In this document: positions 1-8,087 of the stretch, in pieces
Position numbering within the stretch: the stretch's first letter is position 1
Layout: each line of letters begins with the position of its first letter
Source: Bacteroidales bacterium UBA1195
GTDB lineage: Bacteria; Bacteroidota; Bacteroidia; Bacteroidales; WCHB1-69
Length of the DNA stretch: 15,505 bases
Direction: 5' to 3'
Assembly (NCBI GenBank): GCA_002309855.1
Contig: DBYD01000040.1
Location: forward strand, 11,143 to 26,647
The notes under the pieces: model-generated
What the model was told of the DNA's origin: nothing
Databases searched by the model: none
The model's input: the letters and a program-made list of their open reading frames with translations, nothing else
Translations under genes and position numbers: made by a program

Positions 1-1908
1 GTGATAAGATACGACAGCACCGCATTCGCAAACCTCAAGGATATGGACAGGATGCTGCCGGAACTGCTGGAGGGGATGCCGGGAATCATGTATCCAACCC
101 GGATTTACATCAAGGACCTGCTTATGGAGACCAACCTCATCATTAAGGCGCAGCCTGACAGCAACATCAGCTATTTCAACAATTACAAGGCGGCCCTGCC
201 GCCGAGCGAGCGGCTGTTCCCATACGCCTACGCCTATGGTATCGGCAACAACTACGACTGCAAGAAAATCTGCCTCCGCAACGGCATCACCTCCCTTATC
301 CCACTGATAGACAGCTACACCGAAGAGTTACTTGAGAAAAAGGCACGCCACCTCCAAAAGGATATTGTCTCTGTTAAGGCGGAATACTATGGGGATCTGG
401 CCGAACAGTTCTACCGTGACGGAATGTATGAACAGGCCCTGCCGGTCTACGATCAGGCCATCGGCTATCATCGCCAGACCATGTCGTCGAACGACTCAAC
501 CCTCCTAACCATCCAGAACATACTGATGCAGAAGGGTGACGCCTATATGCAGATGGAGCAGCTGCCTGAGGCCTTCAACTGCTACCAGCAGGTGCTGGAC
601 TATGAGAAACAGATGCCGGCACACCTTAAGGTGCCATACACCCTCAACAAGGCCATAGCACTTTATTTCCAGGCCGACCTTTTCACCATGCAGCAGGACT
701 ACAAGAAAGCCATGAAATACTACAACCTCTCCGAAAAGGCATTCAAGCAGGTTGAAAAGGCGGGCGACACCACCTTCTACGACCGCTGGGGCGAAATGCA
801 CTACAACAAGTCTCTCGCATATTACTATGCCGGAGACAACAAAAAATGTGCGGATGAGATGGTTTTGGCTGAAAGCCTCTATGACCGGCATCCGATGCAG
901 AAAGCCAGCCAGAAGTACGAGAATATGAAAAAGATACTGGCCGACTACTACAAAAGTAACAACAACTATTCCGCACTGCTGAAGAGCCAGACCTTCTATT
1001 TCAACTACTGCGACACGATGAAATACAACAGCCTCGAATATTACAACGAATATGTCAGCACCGCAATCAGGTTAGGCGACATCTGGACCGCATACCAATT
1101 GGTCCCCGCCGCGCTGCGATACTACAAGGCGGCCAAGGAGGGCATGGATTTCCTGATGGACTATGGCGGCGAAAAGGACCTGCAGTACCTTCAGACGCTC
1201 TTCTCCCTCGGTAAAGCCTACCGTATGGCGGACTCCATACCGCAGTCGCTGGATTGCCTGCAGCAATGCATCCTGCTGAACCGGCAGCTGTTTGCTGAGG
1301 AGGATCCCGGACAATGCACCTTCAACGAACTGAACGTCAAAAACCAGATGGTGAAAAGCTACATGGACATACCTGACTCCGCCCGTGACAGCCATTGGTC
1401 GGACGAGGTTCTCCCCCTGCAAAAGGAGATTGTGGCGAGACTGAGCGTCATGGATACAAACCCCTCCCTGCGGCGCAACCTCGGCTATCACCACCGCCAG
1501 TTAGGCGTGTTGTATACCCAGCTCGACTGGCCGCAGATGGCCCTCAGCCAGTGCGACAGCTGCATTGAGATAATGCTGCCCATGTACCGCGACGGCGACC
1601 GTGCCGAAACGGAGGGTGATATCGCCCGCAGCTACTTCAGCTCTGCAGCAATCTGTTATTATATGTTGGACGAGAGGGATGAGAAATCAGCCAGGGAGAA
1701 CCTTGACAAATGCCTTGAAATTTGCGAGAACGCCGCTGACCCCGACGATCTGACCGACATGTACTACTATGCCGTCAACATGAAACTGGAGATGTTGGCG
1801 GACCCGTTCGCCACGAAGGATGAGGCGGCCATCAAAAAATACCGCAAAATCAAAACCGCGTTGGAAAAAAAATTGGGATATAAAAATCCGCCATCGGAAA
1901 AACGTTAG
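1..1908 (+). CDS. TPR-repeat protein, C-terminal part (5' end outside window)
   Basis: The frame is open from base 1 to a TAG at 1906-1908 (635 codons visible). The first codon is GTG, but the protein shows no signal peptide or typical N-terminus there, so I treat the gene as cut by the window edge. The visible part is helical and rich in Tyr, Ala and Leu. Degenerate tetratricopeptide units can be seen at roughly residues 128-160 (EYYGDLAEQFYRDGMYEQAL), 165-200, 215-250, 262-295, 395-430 and 492-530. TPR arrays are protein-protein interaction scaffolds. In Bacteroidales such arrays often precede histidine kinase or LuxR-type output domains, but here the protein ends at residue 635 with no membrane segment, kinase or HTH domain after the repeats. 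The specific function is unknown. The C-terminus is Lys-rich (KKYRKIKTALEKKLG). The stop codon overlaps the stop of menA on the opposite strand, and no terminator lies between them. Confidence 0.8.
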   Translation: MIRYDSTAFANLKDMDRMLPELLEGMPGIMYPTRIYIKDLLMETNLIIKAQPDSNISYFNNYKAALPPSERLFPYAYAYGIGNNYDCKKICLRNGITSLIPLIDSYTEELLEKKARHLQKDIVSVKAEYYGDLAEQFYRDGMYEQALPVYDQAIGYHRQTMSSNDSTLLTIQNILMQKGDAYMQMEQLPEAFNCYQQVLDYEKQMPAHLKVPYTLNKAIALYFQADLFTMQQDYKKAMKYYNLSEKAFKQVEKAGDTTFYDRWGEMHYNKSLAYYYAGDNKKCADEMVLAESLYDRHPMQKASQKYENMKKILADYYKSNNNYSALLKSQTFYFNYCDTMKYNSLEYYNEYVSTAIRLGDIWTAYQLVPAALRYYKAAKEGMDFLMDYGGEKDLQYLQTLFSLGKAYRMADSIPQSLDCLQQCILLNRQLFAEEDPGQCTFNELNVKNQMVKSYMDIPDSARDSHWSDEVLPLQKEIVARLSVMDTNPSLRRNLGYHHRQLGVLYTQLDWPQMALSQCDSCIEIMLPMYRDGDRAETEGDIARSYFSSAAICYYMLDERDEKSARENLDKCLEICENAADPDDLTDMYYYAVNMKLEMLADPFATKDEAAIKKYRKIKTALEKKLGYKNPPSEKR

Positions 1909-2741
1909 ACCAACGCGCACAACGCGGTGTAGACCAGATTCACAAAACCCGCGCCCAACATCAGGCGGTTGTATTGGCTGCCCTCCGCACGAAGGACCGC
2001 CACGAACAGCGCGAGCGCAGGCAGAACCACCAGCATCGGCCAGTCAAGGCCGAAGGCCAACCATGCGAAGATTGGCATCAGCAGCACCACGACCAGCATG
2101 CCAATTTCTCCGGCACGTTTTCCGAAACGGACGGGAAAGGTGCGTTTGCCTGCCGCACGGTCGTCCTCAATATCGCGAAGATTGTTGATGATCAACAGGC
2201 ACATTGAAATGAGGCCGCACACCGCGCCGGCATGGAATGCCGTCCACGAAAAGCCGTGCATCTGCAGGTAGGCGGTTCCGGCACTTGCAACCACACCATA
2301 GAACAGAAACACGAAGACATCCGCAATGCCCAAATACGACAACGCGAAGCGGGTTGCGGTGTATAGCCAGGCAAAGAGCAGCGACGCCACCCCTATCAGC
2401 AGGATGGGCCAGCCGCCGCGCAATACCAGAAAGAATCCGGAAACAATGCAGAAGGCCAACGTGATCAGGAGCGCGCGCAGCATCTGCGCTTCGGTGACCT
2501 TACCCTCGGCCAGCGCGCGCGACGGCCCCACGCGTCCGGCCTTGTCGCTGCCGCGCCGGAAATCATAGTAGTCGTTGATGAGGTTTGAAAGTATCTGGAG
2601 CGAAAGTGAGCAGAGGAGCGTCACCGCCGCCACGCCCCACGAGGAGACACCCTCCGCCATCAGGCCGACCAGCACCGGGCAGAAGGAGGCGAACAGCGTG
2701 TGAGGACGTATAATCTTGAACCAAAGGATAATATTTTTCAT
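1905..2741 (-). CDS. menA: 1,4-dihydroxy-2-naphthoate polyprenyltransferase (MenA, UbiA family)
   Basis: Integral membrane prenyltransferase that attaches the polyprenyl chain to 1,4-dihydroxy-2-naphthoate, giving demethylmenaquinone. The 278-residue protein is almost entirely hydrophobic helices, as expected for the UbiA fold, and is slightly shorter than the common length of about 300. The first Asp-rich motif is at residues 56-66 (NDYYDFRRGSD), followed by the MenA-like GRVGPSRAL stretch. The second is at 186-194 (NNLRDIEDD), followed by GKRTFPVRFG. These motifs bind the Mg-prenyl diphosphate. The ATG (2739-2741) overlaps the TGA of the upstream ubiE/menG by 4 nt (ATGA), which implies translational coupling. 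The next gene in the pathway, the methyltransferase, is thus directly upstream, and dxs lies before that. The stop (TAA) lies inside the end of the convergent TPR gene. Confidence 0.93.
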   Translation of the reverse strand: MKNIILWFKIIRPHTLFASFCPVLVGLMAEGVSSWGVAAVTLLCSLSLQILSNLINDYYDFRRGSDKAGRVGPSRALAEGKVTEAQMLRALLITLAFCIVSGFFLVLRGGWPILLIGVASLLFAWLYTATRFALSYLGIADVFVFLFYGVVASAGTAYLQMHGFSWTAFHAGAVCGLISMCLLIINNLRDIEDDRAAGKRTFPVRFGKRAGEIGMLVVVLLMPIFAWLAFGLDWPMLVVLPALALFVAVLRAEGSQYNRLMLGAGFVNLVYTALCALV

Positions 2742-3442
2742 TTTGTAGCCATATATATTGTCACAATTCCGAATGAAAGCCGCCGCTGTTCCGTCCGCAC
2801 GAAGCCGGTGCTCCGCAGCAGCTCCAGAAAGCCCTCCCCCTCCGGGAACTCCCTGACGCTGCGGTTCAGATAGCGGTAGGCCTCGCGGTTACCGCTGACC
2901 AATCCCCCGACAAACGGCAGCAGATGGTTGAAATACATATTATATAATCCGCGGAAAAGAGGAACGGAGGGATGCGAGAACTCAAGCACCAGCAGCTGTC
3001 CGCCCGGGCTCAGCACACGCCGCATCTCCTTCAATCCGGCCTCACGGTCGGAAAAGTTGCGCACCCCGAAGGCGCAGGTTACGGCGTCGAAGCGGCCGTC
3101 AGCATAAGGCAGCGACAACGCGCTGGCCTCCTCGAACGAAACGCGCTCCGACATATTCCGCGCACGCGCCTTTTCACGCCCGATGCGCATCATCTCCACG
3201 GAGAGGTCCGCGCCGGTGACATGCTCCGCCTTCCCCTGGCGTATAATCTCAAAGGCGAGGTCGCCCGTCCCGACGGCGACATCCAGCAGCTCTCCACAGG
3301 GCGCAAGCATCCGCACCGCCTTGCGACGCCATCTTTTGTCAATATTGAATGATAACCCATGATTAAGCAGGTCGTATGTTCCGGAGATGCTGTCGAACAT
3401 GGCTCCGATGCCGTCGCGCCCGCCTGCCTCCATTTTATTCAT
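2738..3442 (-). CDS. ubiE: Demethylmenaquinone methyltransferase (UbiE/MenG)
   Basis: SAM-dependent methyltransferase for the last step of menaquinone synthesis, C-methylating demethylmenaquinone. From the ATG at 3440-3442 it is 234 residues, a normal family length. The family N-terminal signature is present (MFDSISGTYDLLNHGLSF, about residues 15-32, then IDKRWRR). SAM motif I is LLDVAVGTGDLAFEI (52-66), and the UbiE motif DAVTCAFGVRNF is at about 119-130, with RRVLSPGGQLLVLEF after it. The frame stays open upstream to 3535, but that stretch is Trp/Pro-rich, lies inside dxs and has no family similarity. The start is therefore placed at MNKMEAGG, where it overlaps the dxs stop by 8 nt. A second in-frame ATG at 3431-3433, just past the dxs stop, is an equally reasonable start. 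It is coupled downstream to menA. The symbol menG fits equally well, since no ubiquinone pathway is expected in this group. Confidence 0.93.
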   Translation of the reverse strand: MNKMEAGGRDGIGAMFDSISGTYDLLNHGLSFNIDKRWRRKAVRMLAPCGELLDVAVGTGDLAFEIIRQGKAEHVTGADLSVEMMRIGREKARARNMSERVSFEEASALSLPYADGRFDAVTCAFGVRNFSDREAGLKEMRRVLSPGGQLLVLEFSHPSVPLFRGLYNMYFNHLLPFVGGLVSGNREAYRYLNRSVREFPEGEGFLELLRSTGFVRTEQRRLSFGIVTIYMATK

Positions 3443-5327
3443 GCGTTCCGCACAGGCTGCGGATGGCGGCCATGATTCCGGACACATCCATGCCGCACTC
3501 GGCCTCCAGCTCGGCCACGCTGCCCTGTTCCACAAAATAGTCGTCCACGCCGACCACCGAAAGCGGCTTAGTGTAGCGGTTCCGCGTCATGAATTCGCTG
3601 ACCGCGCTGCCAAGCCCGCCGATGCGGGTCCCGTTCTCGACCGTCAGCAGGCAGGGGAACTTCTGGCAGACCGTGTGCAGCAGCTCCTCGTCCAACGGTT
3701 TGAGGAAGCGCATGTCATATACAGCCACCGAAATACCCTCCGCCGCCAGCCGCTCCGCGGCCTCTATCGCATGGTTGCCAATCGGCCCGATTGAAAGCAC
3801 GGCAACGTCACCGCCCTCGCGCACACAGCGTCCGCGGCCGATCTCCACCGGCTCCGGCCTATGGTGCATCCAGTCGGACTGCACCCCCTTGCCGCGCGGA
3901 TAGCGGATGGCGAACGGCTGCCCCGACCCGACAGCGGTAAGCATCAGGTTGCGCAGCTCGGTCTCGTTCAGCGGGGAACAGACCACCATGTTCGGTATGC
4001 AGCGCAGGTATGCCAGATCGAAAAGGCCGTGGTGCGTCGCCCCGTCCTCCCCCACCAGACCGGCACGGTCGATGCAGAAGATGACCGGAAGCCGCTGCAG
4101 CGCGACATCGTGGATAATCTGGTCGTAAGCACGCTGCAAAAAGGTTGAATATATGGTGCAGAACGGTATATACCCGCTTGCTGCCAGACCTGCCGAAAAG
4201 GTGACGGCGTGCTGCTCCGTGATGCCGGTGTCGAACACCCTGTCCGGAAACTCCTTCTGCATTATGTCGAGCGAACAGCCGCTGAGCATGGCCGGCGTGA
4301 TGCCGACAATACGCGGATTCTCCTTAGCCATCTCACAGGCTGTCTTGCCGAAAACAACCTGATATTTTTCGATACGGTCCGGCTCCTTGTTCAGTTTCAG
4401 AATCTCCCCGGAAACAGGGTCAAAACAGCCCGGCGCATGGTACTGTGCCTGATGCGTCTCGGCCATCTGCAGCCCCTTACCCTTGATGGTTATGCAGTGC
4501 AGCAGCCGCGGCCCCTTAATGTTCCTAACACTCTGCAGCACCTTGACCAACTGCAGCACGTCATGACCGTCCACAGGGCCGAAATAGCGCATCCCCAGCG
4601 ACTCGAACAGGTTGCTCTGCTTGAGGATGCTGCTCTTGATGACGCCGCTCAAATTCTGGAACACGCGGCGAAGCTTGCCGGTGAAGAAATTCCAAGCCTT
4701 GTTCTTAACGCGGTTGTAGGTTCTTGAAGTGGTGATGCGCAGCAGGTATCGGCTCAGCGCACCCACGCTCTGGTCGATGGCCATGCCGTTGTCGTTCAGT
4801 ATCACTAACATGTTGGCCTGGGCTATACCCGTATTGTTCAGCCCCTCGAAGGCCTCCCCTCCGGTCATGGAGCCGTCGCCGATAACCGCCACATGCTGGC
4901 GGCTGTTATTCCCCTCCAGATAGGAGGCGGTTGCCATGCCCAATGCTGCGGAAATGGAGATGGAGGCATGCCCCGCGCCGAACGAATCGTAGCGGCTTTC
5001 AGACATTTTCGGAAAACCGCTGATGCCATGGTACTGCCGGTTGCCGGCAAAAGCATCGCGCCTGCCGGTGATGATTTTATGGGCGTATGCCTGATGACCA
5101 ACGTCCCATATAAGCTTGTCGTCCTTGAAGTCAAACACATAATGCAGCGCGACCGTCAGTTCGACAACGCCGAGGCTTGCGCCCAGATGACCCGGATGCT
5201 TCGACACCACTTCGATGATGTACTGCCGGATTTCGCGGCACAGCTCCGGAAGCTTTTCCGGCGGCAGCCGCTTCAAATCGTCCGGAGAATCAATTTGGTT
5301 TAATAATATGTATTTGTCAGACAACAC
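3435..5327 (-). CDS. dxs: 1-deoxy-D-xylulose-5-phosphate synthase
   Basis: Thiamine-diphosphate enzyme that condenses pyruvate and glyceraldehyde 3-phosphate to DXP, the first step of the MEP isoprenoid pathway. The 630 residues match the family length. Visible features are the N-terminal SPDDLKRLPPEKLPELCREI, PGHLGASLGVVELTVALHYVF (45-65), the ThDP/Mg motif GDGSMTGGEAFEGLNN (150-165), the catalytic Glu in DTGITEQHA (E371), and YSTFLQRAYDQIIHDVALQ followed by DRAGLVGEDGATHHG in the pyrimidine-binding domain. The start codon appears to be GTG (5325-5327). No in-frame ATG lies nearby, and the homologous N-terminus begins within a few residues of it. It heads an operon with ubiE/menG (8-nt overlap) and menA, so isoprenoid supply and quinone side-chain use are co-expressed. 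A TACCTTTG -7 box lies about 26 nt upstream. Confidence 0.96.
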   Translation of the reverse strand: MLSDKYILLNQIDSPDDLKRLPPEKLPELCREIRQYIIEVVSKHPGHLGASLGVVELTVALHYVFDFKDDKLIWDVGHQAYAHKIITGRRDAFAGNRQYHGISGFPKMSESRYDSFGAGHASISISAALGMATASYLEGNNSRQHVAVIGDGSMTGGEAFEGLNNTGIAQANMLVILNDNGMAIDQSVGALSRYLLRITTSRTYNRVKNKAWNFFTGKLRRVFQNLSGVIKSSILKQSNLFESLGMRYFGPVDGHDVLQLVKVLQSVRNIKGPRLLHCITIKGKGLQMAETHQAQYHAPGCFDPVSGEILKLNKEPDRIEKYQVVFGKTACEMAKENPRIVGITPAMLSGCSLDIMQKEFPDRVFDTGITEQHAVTFSAGLAASGYIPFCTIYSTFLQRAYDQIIHDVALQRLPVIFCIDRAGLVGEDGATHHGLFDLAYLRCIPNMVVCSPLNETELRNLMLTAVGSGQPFAIRYPRGKGVQSDWMHHRPEPVEIGRGRCVREGGDVAVLSIGPIGNHAIEAAERLAAEGISVAVYDMRFLKPLDEELLHTVCQKFPCLLTVENGTRIGGLGSAVSEFMTRNRYTKPLSVVGVDDYFVEQGSVAELEAECGMDVSGIMAAIRSLCGTHE

Positions 5328-5352
5328 GTTATATTTTCAATACAAGGAACTG

Positions 5353-5360
5353 CAAAGGTA
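5353..5360 (-). promoter_or_regulatory. Putative -7 promoter box for the dxs-ubiE-menA operon
   Basis: On the minus strand the sequence TACCTTTG matches the Bacteroidota sigma-ABfr -7 consensus TAnnTTTG exactly. It sits 25 nt before the dxs GTG codon, giving a short 5' leader. I see no good TTTG at the -33 position (the stretch there is GGCAAATC), so this rests on the -7 box and its position only. Confidence 0.5.
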
Positions 5361-5432
5361 ACACATATTCCATTATGATTTGCCCCCGCACGGTTTTTTT
5401 TTCGGCACGACGTTTCGTATTGGTATTTTGTA

Positions 5433-5440
5433 TATTTTTG
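5433..5440 (+). promoter_or_regulatory. Putative -7 promoter box for rsmG-ABC exporter
   Basis: TATTTTTG matches TAnnTTTG and lies 22 nt before the rsmG ATG. The neighbourhood is T-rich with overlapping near-matches (TATTTTG at 5424-5430), so the exact box is uncertain. No convincing TTTG -33 element is placed at the usual spacing. Together with the dxs box it makes 5328-5462 a divergent promoter region. Confidence 0.4.
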
Positions 5441-5462
5441 CGTTTTTGTATACGTATTGGTA

Positions 5463-6089
5463 ATGGAAATAATACGCAAATATTTCACCGGTCTGGACGA
5501 CACACAATGGGGGCGGCTGGAGATGCTTCGGCCACTGTACGAGGAATGGAACAGCAAAATCAATGTCATTTCCAGAAAGGACATTGAAAACCTGTACCCT
5601 AACCATGTGCTGCATTCGCTTGCAATCGCCAAGCTGATACAGTTCGAGCCGGGCAGCCGCGTTATGGACCTTGGCACCGGCGGCGGGTTCCCGGGAATCC
5701 CGTTAGCCATCCTCTTCCCCGATGTCACCTTCGACTTGGTTGATTCAATCGGCAAGAAAATTAAGGTGGTGAACGCGGTATGCGAGGCCCTGCAGCTGAA
5801 AAACGCGCACGGGATCCAAAGCCGCGTTGAAGAGATGCCAGGAAACTACGATTTTGTGGTGAGCCGCGCCGTGACCGACCTGCCAACCTGCTACCAGTGG
5901 GTGCGCAAAAAAATCAGCAGGAGCTCACGCAACACGTTGGCCAACGGGATACTGTACCTCAAGGGCGGCGACCTTCAGAAGGAGCTGGACGCCCTGCCGG
6001 TCAAGGCCTATTATGAGTATCCGCTCTCCTGCTGGTTTTCGGAGGAGTTCTTCCGCGAGAAAAAACTGGTCCACATTCCTGTACGCTGA
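5463..6089 (+). CDS. rsmG: 16S rRNA (guanine-527 N7)-methyltransferase RsmG
   Basis: Cytoplasmic SAM-dependent methyltransferase (GidB family) that makes m7G527 in 16S rRNA. From the ATG at 5463 it is 208 residues, the usual length. Family features are WNSKINVISRKDIENLYPNH (29-48), then HVLHSL, the SAM-binding loop MDLGTGGGFPGIPLAI (68-83), the acidic VDSIGKKI strand/helix (93-100), and VVSRAVTDL. A TTG codon 6 nt upstream is in frame, but the ATG gives the better N-terminus (MEIIRKYF) and is preferred. Divergent from dxs and followed after 8 nt by the ABC exporter, so they are probably co-transcribed. Loss of this enzyme is known in other bacteria to cause low-level streptomycin resistance. 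Confidence 0.94.
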   Translation: MEIIRKYFTGLDDTQWGRLEMLRPLYEEWNSKINVISRKDIENLYPNHVLHSLAIAKLIQFEPGSRVMDLGTGGGFPGIPLAILFPDVTFDLVDSIGKKIKVVNAVCEALQLKNAHGIQSRVEEMPGNYDFVVSRAVTDLPTCYQWVRKKISRSSRNTLANGILYLKGGDLQKELDALPVKAYYEYPLSCWFSEEFFREKKLVHIPVR

Positions 6090-6097
6090 CCCGCCAG

Positions 6098-7918
6098 ATG
6101 AAAGCCTACCCACGCATACTGAAATACAGCCTGCCGTACACCGGCCAAATGCTGCTTTCCGTCGGCTGCCATCTGCTCTATGCCTTTTTCTCGCTCTTCA
6201 CTTTCGGACTTATAGTCCCCTTCGCCTCCATACTGTTCGGACTTACGGAGGCGGTCACTGTCAGGCCGGAACTGCATCTGAGCGCTGACAGCCTGATGGA
6301 TATGCTCTCCTACGGCATAACCTGGCTGCAGCAGCATTACAGCCTCGGAATCGCCATCCTGTTTGTCTCGCTGCTTTTCCTGACCTGCGCCCTGCTTTCC
6401 AACTTTTTCCGCTTCATGGGACTCTATTTTCTGAACCCCGTAAGCCTGAACGCCACAAGGGATTTGCGGAACGAACTATACAACAAACTGCTGACACTTC
6501 CGCTCTCCTACTATACCACACACCGCACCGGCGACCTTATAACACGGCTCAACGCCGACATGCAGGAGGTGAACAATGCTATCAAGAACAGCCTGTTGGT
6601 CTTTTCAAGGGAGCCTTTCCAGATAATTGTCTTCTTTGTCGCACTGCTGATGATTAGCCCGATGCTCACACTTGTATCCTGCATCGCATTCCCGCTCACA
6701 GCCATGCTTACGGCAAAAATCAGCGAGAGCGTGCGCCGCAACAGCAAGAAGGGACAGGAGCAGCTCAGTCTCATCAACGCCACATACGAGGAGGGGATTT
6801 CCGGCCTGCGGGTCATCCGCGGATACGGCGCCACCAGCTTCTTCATCAAACGGTTCCACCAGATGGGGCTGCAGTTCAACCGCATAACCAACAAGGTGCT
6901 GCTGCGCATTGAGCTGTCCGGCATCCTTTCCGAGATAATCTCAATCGCAAGCCTCTGCATCGTCATTTTCACCGGCGGATACCTGCTGCTGCGCGGGAGC
7001 GGCCATCTTACACCAAACACCCTGATCCTGTTTGTTATTCTGTTTGCAAAACTGATTGCTCCGGTCCAGACGCTCATCAAGAACATAAATTACATTGAGA
7101 AATTCATGGTGTCGGTGCGCCGCATATTCGAGGTAATCGACTCGGAGGAGGTTATTGTGGAAAAACCGGACGCTCTGCCGCTGAAGGACTTCTGCCATGA
7201 GATCGAATGCAGGGACATCACCTTCGGCTACGAGGCCGGCAACAGGGTGCTGGAGCATTTCTCCATGACCCTTACGAAAGGGAAAGTCATCGCAGTGGTG
7301 GGTGCCTCCGGTTCGGGAAAGACAACCATCACCAACCTGCTGCTTCGCTTTTACGATGTGCAGGAGGGCACCGTGCTCATCGACGGGCATGACATCCGCG
7401 ACTATGTGATTTCGGATGTGCGCGGACTGATGGGATTGGTGAGCCAGGAGGTGGTGCTGTTCCATGACACCGTTTATAACAACCTCTGTTTCGGACGGAA
7501 ATTTACGTTGGAACAGGTGCGTGAGGCGGCCCGGATGGCCAATGCGGACGAATTTGTGCAGGCGCTGCCGCAGGGCTACGACACCGTTATCGGCGACCGC
7601 GGCATGACACTCTCCGGCGGGCAGAGGCAGCGGCTGAGCATCGCACGCGCACTGCTGCGCGACCCGCAGATTCTGCTTTTGGACGAGGCCACCGCCTCAT
7701 TGGACAGCCAGTCCGAGCATCTGGTGCAGCAGGCTTTGGACCGCATGTTAGCCGGACGCACCGCCCTGATTATCGCCCACAGGCTCTCAACGGTGCAGAA
7801 GGCGGATGAGATTATCGTGCTGGACAAGGGACGCATCGCCGAACGCGGCACCCACAGCGAACTCTACGCCCGCGAAGGGCTCTACCACCACTGGGTGAAG
7901 CTGCAGGAAATGTCCTAA
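6098..7918 (+). CDS. ABC exporter half-transporter (MsbA-like, fused permease-ATPase)
   Basis: A 606-residue half-transporter that should work as a homodimer in the inner membrane. The N-terminal transmembrane domain (about residues 1-335) has roughly six hydrophobic segments, including LLSVGCHLLYAFFSLFTFGL near residue 20 and strong ones near 85-110, 175-205, 275-298 and 307-327. The ATPase domain has Walker A GASGSGKTT (from G402), ABC signature LSGGQ (505-509), Walker B ILLLDEA (525-531; D529, catalytic E530) and the H-loop histidine H561 in AHRLST. All catalytic residues are intact. Family knowledge links this architecture to lipid A-core flipping (MsbA) or to drug and lipid export. The substrate cannot be read from the sequence, so no symbol is assigned. 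It follows rsmG by 8 nt. The TAA is followed after 5 nt by the palindromic repeat array. Confidence 0.9.
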   Translation: MKAYPRILKYSLPYTGQMLLSVGCHLLYAFFSLFTFGLIVPFASILFGLTEAVTVRPELHLSADSLMDMLSYGITWLQQHYSLGIAILFVSLLFLTCALLSNFFRFMGLYFLNPVSLNATRDLRNELYNKLLTLPLSYYTTHRTGDLITRLNADMQEVNNAIKNSLLVFSREPFQIIVFFVALLMISPMLTLVSCIAFPLTAMLTAKISESVRRNSKKGQEQLSLINATYEEGISGLRVIRGYGATSFFIKRFHQMGLQFNRITNKVLLRIELSGILSEIISIASLCIVIFTGGYLLLRGSGHLTPNTLILFVILFAKLIAPVQTLIKNINYIEKFMVSVRRIFEVIDSEEVIVEKPDALPLKDFCHEIECRDITFGYEAGNRVLEHFSMTLTKGKVIAVVGASGSGKTTITNLLLRFYDVQEGTVLIDGHDIRDYVISDVRGLMGLVSQEVVLFHDTVYNNLCFGRKFTLEQVREAARMANADEFVQALPQGYDTVIGDRGMTLSGGQRQRLSIARALLRDPQILLLDEATASLDSQSEHLVQQALDRMLAGRTALIIAHRLSTVQKADEIIVLDKGRIAERGTHSELYAREGLYHHWVKLQEMS

Positions 7919-7923
7919 ATATC

Positions 7924-8040
7924 CCAAACATTTTGCGTATCTCCGCATTTTCCTCAAAAAACATTTTGCGTATTTACGCATTTTTCATGAAAAAAATTTT
8001 GCGTATTTACGCATATTTTGCAAAAAACATTTTGCGATAT
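7924..8040. repeat. 33-bp tandem repeat array built on TGCGTATTTACGCA palindromes
   Basis: Units start with AAcATTTTGCG and recur at exactly 33-bp steps. The palindrome begins at 7934 (TGCGTATCTCCGCA, degenerate right arm), 7967 (perfect TGCGTATTTACGCA) and 8000 (perfect). At 8033 only the left half, TGCG, remains. TGCGTA and TACGCA are exact reverse complements around a 2-nt centre. The flanks are A/T runs. A period of about three helical turns puts all palindromes on nearly the same DNA face, as in arrays of protein-binding sites. The array fills the gap between the ABC exporter and the ATPase promoter. A fifth copy is at 11915-11950. An alternative role as weak transcription terminators is possible, because the copy at 7967 is followed by five T. 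Confidence 0.9.
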
Positions 8041-8060
8041 TCAAAAAAAGATTATCTTTG
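8031..8060 (+). promoter_or_regulatory. Promoter of the DUF4143 ATPase gene
   Basis: The -7 box TATCTTTG (8053-8060) is an exact TAnnTTTG match. A TTTG (8031-8034) stands 18 nt upstream as the -33 element and is part of the fourth, half repeat unit. A protein bound at the repeat array would therefore abut or cover the promoter. The predicted transcript would begin near 8067, about 20 nt before the ATG at 8088. Confidence 0.7.
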
Positions 8061-8087
8061 CATTCAGATTTGCAAAAAGTTATATCT

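Noticed and set aside
1..3. GTG at base 1 as the true start of the TPR gene
   Set aside because: The window begins exactly there, no upstream sequence can be checked, and the protein lacks an N-terminal signal or cap; a truncation is more likely.
1072..1494. 140-residue open frame on the minus strand inside the TPR gene
   Set aside because: Opposite-frame shadow of a GC-rich gene; composition is not protein-like and no family is recognisable.
3443..3535. N-terminal extension of UbiE/MenG into dxs (31 residues, Trp/Pro-rich)
   Set aside because: It is the shadow of the dxs coding sequence. The family start (GIGAMFDSISGTYD) follows the Met at 3440-3442 or 3431-3433.
7924..8040. CRISPR array
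   Set aside because: The 33-bp period has no variable spacers: the whole unit repeats, the repeat is a short palindrome with A/T filler, and there are no cas genes.
8058..8087. N-terminal extension of the ATPase from a TTG at 8058
   Set aside because: The TTG is inside the TATCTTTG promoter box and upstream of the predicted transcript start. The ATG at 8088 gives a normal family N-terminus.
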